Origin: Pseudoruegeria sp. SK021
Lineage (GTDB): Bacteria > Pseudomonadota > Alphaproteobacteria > Rhodobacterales > Rhodobacteraceae
DNA: 64,000 nucleotides
Assembly (NCBI RefSeq): GCF_002119405.1
Contig: NZ_MTBG01000004.1
Location: 62,001-126,000 of the forward strand
Direction of reading: 5' to 3'
Of this stretch, positions 16,162-24,737 are shown one piece after another. A program made the position numbers and the translations under genes. Each line of letters begins with the position of its first letter. Position 1 is the stretch's first letter. The notes under the pieces were generated by a model. That model saw nothing but the letters and a program-made list of their open reading frames with translations, ran no database searches and had not been told where the DNA came from.

Positions 16162-18054
16162 TCACTGGCGTGTCCCGCGCAGGCGGGAGTAGTGGTCCCG
16201 GATACGGGCGCGCAGCAATCCGCTCGGATCGTCCGGCACCCGGCGCAACTGTTGTTCTGCGGCCTGATCAAGAACAGCCGCGCCGGACGTGTTCCCTTGC
16301 GATGCTTCGGCGGGATTTGCGGGGTCGCCGACGTCAAGCTGCGCGTCCATCTGGTCTGAAAAGGTGTCTTCCATCGGTTGCTCGTCCCCGGCCTCGTCGG
16401 TGTCTGTCTCTTCGGGTTGGCCGGGCGGATCAGCAGGCTCGGACTCGGCGCCGTCTTGATCTGGCTCGGCGTCGGGGTCTTGTTGGTCGCCATCGTCGTT
16501 GTCGTCTTGTTCGGATGCCGGTTGCCCGTCCGCGTCCTGAGGCTGACCTTCTGATGGCTCGCCGCCGCCGCTGTTTTCGTCACTGGGTTGGCCATCCTGA
16601 CCCTGCTGCGGATCCTGTTTGCCGTCGTTTTGCTGCGATGGATCGTCTTGGTCCGATTGCTGCTGGTCTTGTTGCTGCTGCTGTTGCTCCAACAGCGCCG
16701 CCACGATGTCGCGATTGAACTGGGCATCGGCATCGTCGGGCGCCGCAGCAAGATAAGCGTCATAGGCTGCCAGCGCGTCTTCCAAGGCCCCCGATTTGGC
16801 AAGGGCCGTGGCCTGATTATAGCTCTCTGCGGCAAAGGCTTCGGCTGCCGGGCCAAATTGACCGGCCCGATAATAGGCACCGCCCGCCCGCTCTGGGGAT
16901 GTAAACAGGTCCACCGCCGCGTCGAAGTCTCCGTGGTCGAAGGCCTGTTGGGCCTGTTGATCGCGGGTCTGCCAAAAATCGGCCCAGATCCCGGCCTGCG
17001 CCCCTGTGGGCTGCAACCCGGCCCACAGGCCGCCCGCTAACAGCACCATCAGCAGCCCGCGCCGAAACGCCAGCGGCGCAAGCAGCACCGGAATAAGCAG
17101 CCCCAAGAACCCAAGATCAAGCCACGTGTCACTGGTCCGATCGGACCGGTCCCCGGCGGTGTTCATGCGGTCGCCAAGATCTGGAAAGACGGTGTCCAGA
17201 TCGCGATCTGTGGCCGAGATCGGAGCATAGGTGCCGCCACCGGCCTCAGCCAGCGCGACCAAGGCGTCGGTGTCCAACTCGACCCGGACGTCCTGCCCGG
17301 TCTCGGTCTGAATCGCCCGACCTTCGGCGGTTTGCAGCCGCGCACCGGCCTCTGTTCCCACGCCCAACACATTGACGGAATATCCCGCCGCGCGCGCCCG
17401 GCGGACGGCAGCAAGACTGGCGCCCTCGTCTTGTCCGGCATCGTCAGCCAGCACCACGATCCGGCCCGACGGCGCCCCGGCACGCTGCAACAGCGCGGTG
17501 GCCTCGTCGATCGCCAGATCAAGACGATTGCCCAGCACGGGCATCAAGCTGGTCGATAGCTCTGGCAGCATCTGATGGATCACCGCGCTGTCATCGGTCA
17601 GCGGCGCCGCGACGAAGGGCCGGTCGGAATAAATGACCAATCCAGTATCGTCGCCATGGCTGCGGTCCAAGATGTCGCGCAGCTTGTGACCGGCGCGGCT
17701 CAGGCGGCTGGGCACCAAATCGGTGCCGTTCATCGATTGCGCCAAACTGAGCACGATCACAGAGGGTGTGCCGCCTTGCCAGGTGGGGGTCGGCACCTTC
17801 AGCCATGTTGGTCCGGCCATGCCCAGAACCGCAGATAGCAGACCGACCGCAAAGGCCCGGCTCATCCACCGCGCGCGCTGTGCGCCCTGCCCCGAAATCG
17901 CCAGAGACGACAGCAGATGGGCGTCGACCAATCCGGCCCATTCCGAGCGGCCGCTCTGCTGGGTGCGCCGGAACGCGGCCGCGATCAGCACCGCCGCAGG
18001 GATCAACGCCAACAGCCATTCCGGCCGCAAGAAGTGAAAAGACCCCATGATCAT
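16162..18054 (-). CDS. BatB/BatC fusion: VWA domain plus TPR and acidic Gln-rich tail
   Basis: 630 residues. Two N-terminal membrane helices, a VWA domain (about 95-290), a further membrane pair (about 310-345), TPR-like helices (about 360-450) and a low-complexity tail rich in Gln, Asp and Glu. This combines BatB and BatC in one chain. The MIDAS DxSxS motif is degraded: VLSLAQSM stands where VLDLSRSM is expected, so Asp and the first Ser are lost (residues 103 and 105), while the neighbouring BatA is intact. The poly-Gln stretch is encoded by CAG/CAA-type repeats near 16660-16690. The start overlaps the BatA stop (ATGA). Confidence 0.88.
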   Translation of the reverse strand: MIMGSFHFLRPEWLLALIPAAVLIAAAFRRTQQSGRSEWAGLVDAHLLSSLAISGQGAQRARWMSRAFAVGLLSAVLGMAGPTWLKVPTPTWQGGTPSVIVLSLAQSMNGTDLVPSRLSRAGHKLRDILDRSHGDDTGLVIYSDRPFVAAPLTDDSAVIHQMLPELSTSLMPVLGNRLDLAIDEATALLQRAGAPSGRIVVLADDAGQDEGASLAAVRRARAAGYSVNVLGVGTEAGARLQTAEGRAIQTETGQDVRVELDTDALVALAEAGGGTYAPISATDRDLDTVFPDLGDRMNTAGDRSDRTSDTWLDLGFLGLLIPVLLAPLAFRRGLLMVLLAGGLWAGLQPTGAQAGIWADFWQTRDQQAQQAFDHGDFDAAVDLFTSPERAGGAYYRAGQFGPAAEAFAAESYNQATALAKSGALEDALAAYDAYLAAAPDDADAQFNRDIVAALLEQQQQQQDQQQSDQDDPSQQNDGKQDPQQGQDGQPSDENSGGGEPSEGQPQDADGQPASEQDDNDDGDQQDPDAEPDQDGAESEPADPPGQPEETDTDEAGDEQPMEDTFSDQMDAQLDVGDPANPAEASQGNTSGAAVLDQAAEQQLRRVPDDPSGLLRARIRDHYSRLRGTRQ

Positions 18055-19064
18055 GAGATGGTCTCCGGTTTGCGGGCCAACCGGACGAGGCCCAGTTGTG
18101 CAACCGCCATCAGCGCGGTCAAACCAAGCGCCAGTCCCAATGGCCAGTGAAACAGCGACACCGCTGGCCGGGTGAATTGCGGCAGGTCGGCCACCGGTTC
18201 GATCTGATCGATCTGGCGATAAATGCTGGCCAGTCCGCGAACATCCGTGGCGCGGAAATACTGCCCCCCGGTCTGCTCGGCGATCCCGGTCAGCGTCTCT
18301 TCATCCAAGCCCTGTGACGGGTTGACGATTTGGCGGCCAAAGCGGCCATTGACCTGCATGTGCTCGGCCCCGACCCCGATGGTATAAATTCGCACCCCCA
18401 GATTGCTGGCCAAGGTCGCCGCTTCAAGCGGCTGCATCACGCCCGCATTGTTTGCGCCATCGGTCAACAGGATCAGCACCCGGTCCTCAGAGGGCCGATC
18501 CTTGAGACGCTTGATCGCAATGGCAATCGCGTCCCCAATGGCGGTTTCGGTGCCGGTCAAACCGACCTGAGCGTCATCCAGCAGATCGCGCACCACGTCG
18601 CGGTCCGGGGTGAGCGGCGCCTGAACATAGGCGCGGTCGCTGAACAGGATCAGACCGATGCGGTCACCGACGCGGCGCGAGATAAAGTCGTCGGCGGCCT
18701 CTTTCACCACATCCAGACGATTGGCGATCCGACCATTCGAGGCAAAATCCTCGCGCCCCATACTGCCGGACAGGTCGATCGCAATCATGATATCACGGCC
18801 TTCGGCAGGCAGCGCCACTTGTGGGCCGACCAGCGCTGGCCGGGCAAGGGCCGCGACCAGCAGCACCCAGATAACTGTGGCGGTCGCCAGCCGCAGCCAA
18901 CTTGCGGCGCTGCGCGTTGCCAAACGCTGGCGATCGCCGGAAAGCTGCGCGAAAAACGGCACCCGAAGCGCCCCGTCCGGGGTCGGTGCCAGCGGTTTCG
19001 TGCCAAAGCGCACCAGCAGTGGCAGAAGTAGCGCGGCAAAGGCCCAAGGCCAAAGAAAGGTCAT
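18051..19064 (-). CDS. batA: BatA-like VWA-domain membrane protein
   Basis: 337 residues. Two N-terminal helices (FLWPWAFAALLLPLL and a second near 55-75), a VWA domain with an intact MIDAS motif (IAIDLSGSM, TGTETAIGDAI, LLTDGANNAG) and a C-terminal helix, which is the standard BatA layout. The VWA faces either side of the inner membrane to bind a partner in a metal-dependent manner; MoxR ATPases are thought to remodel such VWA proteins. The ATG at 19064 has an AAGGA site and overlaps the DUF4381 stop (ATGA). Confidence 0.92.
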   Translation of the reverse strand: MTFLWPWAFAALLLPLLVRFGTKPLAPTPDGALRVPFFAQLSGDRQRLATRSAASWLRLATATVIWVLLVAALARPALVGPQVALPAEGRDIMIAIDLSGSMGREDFASNGRIANRLDVVKEAADDFISRRVGDRIGLILFSDRAYVQAPLTPDRDVVRDLLDDAQVGLTGTETAIGDAIAIAIKRLKDRPSEDRVLILLTDGANNAGVMQPLEAATLASNLGVRIYTIGVGAEHMQVNGRFGRQIVNPSQGLDEETLTGIAEQTGGQYFRATDVRGLASIYRQIDQIEPVADLPQFTRPAVSLFHWPLGLALGLTALMAVAQLGLVRLARKPETIS

Positions 19065-19552
19065 CGGCTGTTCCTTCGGATCCAGCGGGCGCTGTCGGAT
19101 AGCGCCGTGTTCAAAAGCGCGGCGTCTGCCGGGGTGCGGTCCGCGGTTTCGGGGGCATAAGGGGCCTGCGCCAGAAATTCTGCGACCTCTTCCGGCAACC
19201 CGGCCTCGCCGCGGGTCAATTCGCGGGCCCAAGCTTCACTGGTCAATCCGGGGACGGCGGACCTGCGGGTGGTATGAAGCCCGACGCGGCGCAGCAGCAC
19301 GGCCAGATCGATGGCAATGCCATGGGCCGGTGCGCCAGCGGCCAGTCGGCGTTTTAGGTCGGCCAATTCAATCAGCGCAAGCCGGCGAAGACTGCGGCGA
19401 TACTGCCAATAGGCATAGATCAGCCCGCCCATTGCCAAGACACCTAGAGCCAACACAACCCACCAGCCGATGGCAAGCGGCCACCACCCCACCGGATCGG
19501 GCAGCCGGATGTCGCGAAGCTTGTCCAGTTCTGCGATCATGTCCGGGGTCAT
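19061..19552 (-). CDS. DUF4381 membrane protein of the bat operon
   Basis: 163 residues with one central transmembrane helix (WWVVLALGVLAMGGLIYAYW) after the conserved LRDIRLPDPVGWWPLA motif, and a basic cytoplasmic helical domain. These features define DUF4381 proteins, found between DUF58 and batA in proteobacterial MoxR operons. No biochemical role is known; a membrane adaptor is inferred. It overlaps both neighbours by 4 nt, so expression is tightly coupled. Confidence 0.85.
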   Translation of the reverse strand: MTPDMIAELDKLRDIRLPDPVGWWPLAIGWWVVLALGVLAMGGLIYAYWQYRRSLRRLALIELADLKRRLAAGAPAHGIAIDLAVLLRRVGLHTTRRSAVPGLTSEAWARELTRGEAGLPEEVAEFLAQAPYAPETADRTPADAALLNTALSDSARWIRRNSR

Positions 19553-20508
19553 GCCGCGCCTCGTGCCTGACTGTGGCCCGGTCTTGCCGTGCCACGGGGG
19601 CGCAGGATGGAGGTCGGCTCATCCAAGGTCGACACCGGCACAAAGGCCAGACCGCGTTTGCGGGTCAGCGTCTCGAGCATCTCGCGCCGGGCTTGAAACG
19701 CAGCGGTGTGGCCCATCCGACCCGCTTTCCCGATCCGGTCCACAGCCAAAAGGCGGCTGCCGTCGCTCAGGCGCCCGCCCTTGTCCGGCAACCGGGTTTC
19801 CATTGGATCGCTGACAAACAGCAAGGTCACATGCGCCCGCCGCGCCAACCGTTGAATTTCGGTCTGCATCTGGGCCTCGCGGTCCGAAAAGTCACTGATG
19901 ACAAAGGCCAGTGTGCCGGGGCGGCAGACATGGCGCATCTTGCGCAGGGCCAGATGTAGCGCCGGTTCGTCCGTCGTCGGCGCGTCTTCGGGACCGGGCA
20001 TCCGGCTGGCATCGCTGATCGCATGCAGAAAGGTCAGCAGCGCGGTGCGGGTCCGCGCCGCCGGGAACTCGGTCACGCCGGAGGCGGTCAGAACAAAGCC
20101 GCCCACCCGGTCGCCGCCATCATGGCCAACCCAAGCCAGCAGCGCGGCCAGTTCTCCGGCCAAACAGGACTTGAACCGCTTGCGGGTGCCGAACCGCATC
20201 ATGGTGCGCAGGTCGAGCAGGATAAAGACCGGGCGTTCCCGCTCTTCATGGAACATCTTGGTATGCACATCGGTTGACCGCGCCGTCAGCCGCCAGTCGA
20301 TGGTCTTTAGATCGTCACCCGGTTGATAGGTCCGGCTTTCGGCATATTCCATCCCGCGCCCGAAAAACACCGACCGGTTCGCGCCCCACAAATGCGTGCG
20401 CACCCGGCCACCGGGGGCAAAGCCGGTAACCGCGCGGTCGGGCCGCAGACGGATCAAGGCGGACGGGCTCAGTTCGATCCCGGGCAAGAAGTCGGAAGCG
20501 TGCGTCAT
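19549..20508 (-). CDS. DUF58 protein of the MoxR/bat operon
   Basis: 319 residues with the DUF58 hallmark GxGxEYxxxRxYQPGDDxRxIDW seen as GRGMEYAESRTYQPGDDLKTIDW and the following VKxxxEERxRxVxxxxDxxxxM pattern (FHEERERPVFILLDLRTMM). The fold is VWA-like. Always associated with MoxR ATPases, it probably works as a substrate or adaptor with the Bat proteins. No signal peptide or membrane segment. Its stop overlaps the DUF4381 start. Confidence 0.92.
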   Translation of the reverse strand: MTHASDFLPGIELSPSALIRLRPDRAVTGFAPGGRVRTHLWGANRSVFFGRGMEYAESRTYQPGDDLKTIDWRLTARSTDVHTKMFHEERERPVFILLDLRTMMRFGTRKRFKSCLAGELAALLAWVGHDGGDRVGGFVLTASGVTEFPAARTRTALLTFLHAISDASRMPGPEDAPTTDEPALHLALRKMRHVCRPGTLAFVISDFSDREAQMQTEIQRLARRAHVTLLFVSDPMETRLPDKGGRLSDGSRLLAVDRIGKAGRMGHTAAFQARREMLETLTRKRGLAFVPVSTLDEPTSILRPRGTARPGHSQARGAA

Positions 20509-20534
20509 CTGGGGTCTTTCTCGGATGGATTGGA

Positions 20535-21518
20535 TCAGCTGACCGGCACGCGTTGCAGCAATTCGGTGATCAAGCTGTCCTTGGTGATGCCGTCGGCTTC
20601 GGCCTCGAAGGTCAGGATCAACCGGTGCCGCAGAACGTCATGCACGACCGCCTGCACATCCATCGGCGTGGCAAAGGTCGCCCCCCGCATCCAGGCATGG
20701 ACCCGGGTACAGCGATCCAGCGCGATGGTGCCACGCGGGCTGGCCCCAAAGGCAATCATCTCGGCCAGATCCTCGCCATATTGCGCCGGGGCGCGGGTGG
20801 CGAAAATCAAATGCAGCATGTAGCTTTCCAAGGCTTCCGAGACATGAACATTCAATGCTTCGCGCCGTGCTGCAAAAATCATCTCGGGCGTGACCGGGTT
20901 ATGCGCCACTTTCGGCTGGCCAAGGGCTTCGCCGCGCACAATCGCCAGAATCTCGCGTTCGGCGGCCATATCGGGATAGCCGATTTTGACATGCAGCAAG
21001 AACCGGTCAAGCTGCGCTTCGGGCAGCGGATAGGTCCCCTCTTGTTCGATCGGGTTTTGGGTTGCCATCACCATGAACAGCTCTGGCAGCGGATAGGTTG
21101 TGCCGCCAACGGTGATCTGACGCTCGGCCATCGCCTCCAGAAGCGCTGATTGCACTTTCGCCGGGGCGCGGTTGATTTCATCCGCGAGGATCAGGTGATG
21201 AAACAACGGGCCGGGCTGAAATGAGAAGGTGCCATGTTCGGGACGGTAGACCTCGGTGCCAGTCAAATCGCCCGGCAACAGATCCGGGGTGAACTGGATC
21301 CGCTTTTCGTCACATTCGATGGCCTGCGACAGGGTCACAATCGCCTTGGTCTTGGCCAGACCCGGCGCGCCCTCGACCAGAATATGGCCGTCGGCAAACA
21401 GCGCCAGCAACAGGCGGTCCACAAAGCCGGGTTGCCCCACGATCGCGTCGTTGATCTGGGCCCGCAGGCTGTCGGCAATGGCATGGGCCGCAAAAGCGGC
21501 GGGCTTATTTTCTAGCAT
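20535..21518 (-). CDS. MoxR-family AAA+ ATPase
   Basis: 327 residues from ATG 21518, a typical MoxR. Walker A is GAPGLAKT, Walker B is LILADEINRAPAKVQSALLEAM, and sensor 1 is MVMATQNPIEQEGTYPLPEAQLDRF. MoxR ATPases act as chaperones that activate or assemble VWA-domain partners, which are encoded directly downstream. The 21518 start has GAGG at a sensible distance; an ATG at 21554 adding 12 residues is possible. It leads the moxR-DUF58-DUF4381-batA-batBC-batD operon, 27 bp before DUF58. Confidence 0.94.
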   Translation of the reverse strand: MLENKPAAFAAHAIADSLRAQINDAIVGQPGFVDRLLLALFADGHILVEGAPGLAKTKAIVTLSQAIECDEKRIQFTPDLLPGDLTGTEVYRPEHGTFSFQPGPLFHHLILADEINRAPAKVQSALLEAMAERQITVGGTTYPLPELFMVMATQNPIEQEGTYPLPEAQLDRFLLHVKIGYPDMAAEREILAIVRGEALGQPKVAHNPVTPEMIFAARREALNVHVSEALESYMLHLIFATRAPAQYGEDLAEMIAFGASPRGTIALDRCTRVHAWMRGATFATPMDVQAVVHDVLRHRLILTFEAEADGITKDSLITELLQRVPVS

Positions 21519-21596
21519 CAGAACGGCCTCGTCAGGATGGAATGGCAGCATCATGGGGTTTACATAGGGTGAGTTTACCCAGACCTGCGATCAAGG

Positions 21597-23015
21597 TTAC
21601 AAATCTTCAATTTTTGCGGAAATCGGCGCGGACGCGGTTGGGACACTGGCAGGGTCCGGCTGAACCTCTGCGAAGGTGATCTCGACCCGCAGGCCTGGCC
21701 CGTTGTCCAGCAGTACCGCTTTGGTCTGGTGCAGGGCCGCGATACTGGCCACAAGGCTCAGCCCCAAGCCATTGCCCGGCGTGGTGCGACTGCGATCCAA
21801 ACGATAGAGCCGCCGCAGAACCCGGTCCCGTTCAACCGCGGGGATGCCCGGGCCGTCATCGGCCACCCAAAGGCAAATGCTCTGGCCGTGGTGGCGCAAG
21901 CCGACCTCAATCCGCGCCCCGGCATCGGTATGGCGCAGGGCGTTTTCGATCAGATTGGCCAGCACCTGTCCTAGTAGATTGCGATCACCCCAAACCCGCA
22001 ATGACGGGGCGTCGGGCGCTATGAACACCAGATGCTGGCCCTTGTCGCTGGCCGAGGGCTCATAGATCTCGCAAAAGGTTCGGGCTAATTCCACCAGATC
22101 GACGGCGCGAAACTGATTGCGCGGCGATCCGGTCTCAATCTGGGCGATCTGCAACAGCGAATGGAACACGGACACGACCCCGTCCAACTGGTCGGTCGCC
22201 TTTTCAAGAAGCACGACGGCTCGGTCCGGCAAATCGTCTTGCCGCAACAGATCATCCAGATGCACCGCCACCCGCTGGATCGGGGTTTTCAGATCATGGG
22301 CAATATCCGACGACACTTGCCGGATCGCCGCAACCGAGGTTTCCTGCGCCTCGGCCATCTGGTCCAGCTTCTCGCCGATCCGCGCCAGATCATCCGACCA
22401 GCCCCGGGTGGGCCCGACCCGGGCCGCAAGATTGCCGCTGGTCAACTGGTCCAGCGTCTTGCCGATGATCCGAACCTGCCGTGCACTGCGCCGCGCCAGA
22501 TACAGCCCCCCCGACAGCGCGATCAGGATGGTGGGGACCAAGCTGAGTGCCAAAATATTGAGAAACACATCGCGCAGCGCATCAATTTCGCCGCGGCTGC
22601 GCGCCACCGTCAACTGTCCGCCCCATAGCGACGCGGTTAGCGACAAGAACCGGCCATCGATCTCGGCATTGCCTTGGGTGACCGAGACAATACGATACCC
22701 GTCATCATCGCGGGCAATCATGGCATTGCCAAAATGCCCAAGGCCCGGCGCACTATAACTCAGCACCATGCGGGCGGGGTCGGTTTCGCGGGCTTCGGCT
22801 TCGACCAGCGCGGCAAGGGCGGCCGCCGTCGGGGCGGCGCGAAACCCGGCCATGTCCTGCATCAGATCGGCGCGCATCGCCTGATCAAACGACCGCTGGG
22901 TGACCACATAACTGGCCGCCAGACTGATCAGACTGACCACCGAAAACAGCGCCACCAACCCCATCGCAAGGCGGAATGGCATGGAGCGCAGCAACGCCAT
23001 CAACCGATCACTCAC
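21597..23015 (-). CDS. Sensor histidine kinase of an OmpR-type two-component system
   Basis: 472 residues: two transmembrane helices (about 15-37 and 155-175) around a periplasmic domain, HAMP linker (about 178-230), H-box SSDIAHDLKTPIQRV, N-box NLIENALRHT, G1 DDGPGIP and G2 GNGLGLSL. The conserved His lies in the HDLKTP motif. It phosphorylates the regulator encoded just upstream, with which it shares an ATGA overlap. The moxR-bat operon starts downstream on the same strand and may be part of the same transcript. Signal unknown; envelope stress is a reasonable guess because a YfdX-family gene is divergent. Confidence 0.93.
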   Translation of the reverse strand: MSDRLMALLRSMPFRLAMGLVALFSVVSLISLAASYVVTQRSFDQAMRADLMQDMAGFRAAPTAAALAALVEAEARETDPARMVLSYSAPGLGHFGNAMIARDDDGYRIVSVTQGNAEIDGRFLSLTASLWGGQLTVARSRGEIDALRDVFLNILALSLVPTILIALSGGLYLARRSARQVRIIGKTLDQLTSGNLAARVGPTRGWSDDLARIGEKLDQMAEAQETSVAAIRQVSSDIAHDLKTPIQRVAVHLDDLLRQDDLPDRAVVLLEKATDQLDGVVSVFHSLLQIAQIETGSPRNQFRAVDLVELARTFCEIYEPSASDKGQHLVFIAPDAPSLRVWGDRNLLGQVLANLIENALRHTDAGARIEVGLRHHGQSICLWVADDGPGIPAVERDRVLRRLYRLDRSRTTPGNGLGLSLVASIAALHQTKAVLLDNGPGLRVEITFAEVQPDPASVPTASAPISAKIEDL

Positions 23016-23683
23016 GCATCAATGCGGTATCCCGCCCCCCGGATGGTGCGGATCAGTTCCGTGTCGAACGGCTTGTCGATCTTGGCCCGCAAGCGGCTGA
23101 TATGGGTTTCCACCACATTGGTCATCGGATCAAAGCTGATGTCCCAGATCGCTTCCAGCAGCATGGTGCGGGTCTGCACCCGGCCTTTGCGGCGCAGCAG
23201 ATGTTCCAGCAAGGCAAATTCCCGGGGCAGCAGATCGATCTTCTGCCCTGCCCGTGTCACCTCGCGGGCGATCAGATCCATGGACAGATCACCGGCGCTG
23301 AGGATCGTCTCTTGCTCCAACGCCTGCGGGCGCCGGGCCAGTGCGGCCACCCGGGCCGACAGTTCCCCGAACGCAAATGGCTTGACCAGATAATCGTCGC
23401 CACCCGAATTTAAGCCCAGAATGCGGTCCTCGACACTGCCGAGCGAGGTCAGGAACAGCACCGGTGTCTTGTTGCCCGCGCCGCGCAGGGTCTTCACCAA
23501 GGTGATCCCGTCAATCTCCGGCAGCATCCGGTCCACAACCATCACGTCATAGGTTGTCGACGTCGCTTGGATCAGCGCGTCCCGTCCACTTGTGACCAGA
23601 TCAACGGTCTGTCCTTCTTCACGCAAGCCCCGCGCGATGTAGGATCCGGTTGTCTCGTCGTCTTCCACCACTAAAAGCTTCAT
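23012..23683 (-). CDS. OmpR/PhoB-family response regulator
   Basis: 223 residues: receiver domain (1-115, acidic pocket EDDE, phospho-acceptor Asp in VMVVDRMLPEIDG, Lys in VKPFAFGEL) and a winged-helix transcription domain (about 125-220, LLPREFALLEHLLRRKG...TNVVETHISRLRAKI). The ATG at 23683 starts directly with the receiver strand MKLLVVEDD and has a GAGGACAC site; the frame upstream of it is not family-like. The divergent yfdX gene is the likely target. Confidence 0.95.
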   Translation of the reverse strand: MKLLVVEDDETTGSYIARGLREEGQTVDLVTSGRDALIQATSTTYDVMVVDRMLPEIDGITLVKTLRGAGNKTPVLFLTSLGSVEDRILGLNSGGDDYLVKPFAFGELSARVAALARRPQALEQETILSAGDLSMDLIAREVTRAGQKIDLLPREFALLEHLLRRKGRVQTRTMLLEAIWDISFDPMTNVVETHISRLRAKIDKPFDTELIRTIRGAGYRIDA

Positions 23684-23737
23684 GTGTCCTCGGTCTATGT
23701 CGGTCCGAACCCGATGGGCCAGTCCAACGCCATGCAG

Positions 23738-23766
23738 ATTACAGAGTATCCTCTGGAACATTACAG
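23738..23766. promoter_or_regulatory. Paired ATTACAG direct repeats in the regulator/yfdX intergenic region
   Basis: ATTACAG occurs at 23738-23744 and 23760-23766, 22 bp apart (two helical turns), in the 242-bp region between the OmpR-type regulator and yfdX. OmpR-family regulators bind direct repeats on one face of DNA, so this is a candidate site. Only two copies are seen. Confidence 0.35.
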
Positions 23767-23925
23767 TTCTGCAAGCTGGGCGTCGACGTGGTGTTCCGCC
23801 CCGCAGGCACCCGAAAAGCGGGCCCCATTTTGCGGCTAACAAATATGTAATCCGACCGACAGGCATGCGTCAGGCTGGCCCCTCAAATGGTTGATTGTGA
23901 TTTACCAGACCCAAGGAGCTGACCC

Positions 23926-24582
23926 ATGAAGCCGATTTCGACCCTGCGCCGCGTGGCCTTTGCAACCCTGATCGCCTCGTCCGCCGCTGCGCCCATGGCC
24001 CTGTTTGCCGCCGAGCCGGCCACGACCCAAGCTGCGGCCAGCACCTATTCGACCCAGACCGGAATGTTGAAAACCGCCGAAGAGGCGCTTGTTGCTATCT
24101 CCAGCATCCATTCTGCCCGTCTGGCCCTGTTTAACAATGAACTGGACACCGCCAAGACTGACCTGAGCGCTGCGAAGACCGCCCTTGAGGCCGCCAAAGC
24201 AGATGCCGCTGATAAAATGATGCGCGACTTTCAGGCTGCGGATAACACCGGCTTCTACCTGCCGTTCGATCTGAATATGGCCCTGTCGGAAACCTTCGTG
24301 CCAACGCCTGACGATCAGGTGGCCCTGCAAAAGGCAGCGGAACTGTTCCAGACCGAAGCGGCAGATGAAGCCATTGAGGTCCTGCGCGTGGCCTCCATCG
24401 ATCTGCAGGTTTCGGCGGCGCTGCTGCCCTATGACAGCACCGTGCAAAACCTCGAGGCCGCCATCGGCAACATTGAGGCCGGAAAGTATTTCGAGGCCAA
24501 CATCGATCTCAAAGCGGTCGAGGACTCGGTGATCGTGCGCGACTTCTCCATCGACGCCGTCCCGGCCCAAGGCAACACCTGA
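23926..24582 (+). CDS. YfdX-family secreted protein
   Basis: 218 residues with a clear Sec signal peptide (cleavage near LFAAEPA) and the helical YfdX domain: alternating Ala-rich helices (TDLSAAKTALEAAKAD), the block ISSIHSARLALFNNELDTA, and the end NIEAGKYFEANIDLKAVEDSVIV. YfdX proteins are periplasmic and linked to acid or multidrug stress regulated by two-component systems in enterobacteria; biochemical function is unsettled. A strong AAGGAG site precedes the ATG. Divergence from a two-component system supports regulation by it. Confidence 0.85.
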   Translation: MKPISTLRRVAFATLIASSAAAPMALFAAEPATTQAAASTYSTQTGMLKTAEEALVAISSIHSARLALFNNELDTAKTDLSAAKTALEAAKADAADKMMRDFQAADNTGFYLPFDLNMALSETFVPTPDDQVALQKAAELFQTEAADEAIEVLRVASIDLQVSAALLPYDSTVQNLEAAIGNIEAGKYFEANIDLKAVEDSVIVRDFSIDAVPAQGNT

Positions 24583-24660
24583 TCCATCTGAGGGTGCGGC
24601 GGACGTCCGGCTGCCGCAGTGTCTGGACCCGCGCCTTGCGCCCGGGTCCGTAGGTCACCC

Positions 24661-24726
24661 GGATCAGTGCCGCGGCGGGGCTGATCCGGCGCAAGAGTGG
24701 GGCCCAGAACCGGGCGCCACTCTTGC
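24661..24726. terminator. Hairpins between convergent yfdX and phnM
   Basis: GGATCAG/CTGATCC (24661-24687) is followed by a strong stem, GCAAGAGTGG (24691-24700) with CCACTCTTGC (24717-24726), extended by four inner G-C pairs. No T run is present, so this is a likely but not classic bidirectional terminator. Confidence 0.55.
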
Positions 24727-24737
24727 TGTATTGATCG

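Noticed and set aside
16655-16695. CAG/CAA-rich stretch as a microsatellite or CRISPR-like repeat
   Set aside because: It is in frame inside the BatB/BatC coding sequence and simply encodes poly-glutamine; there is no spacer structure.
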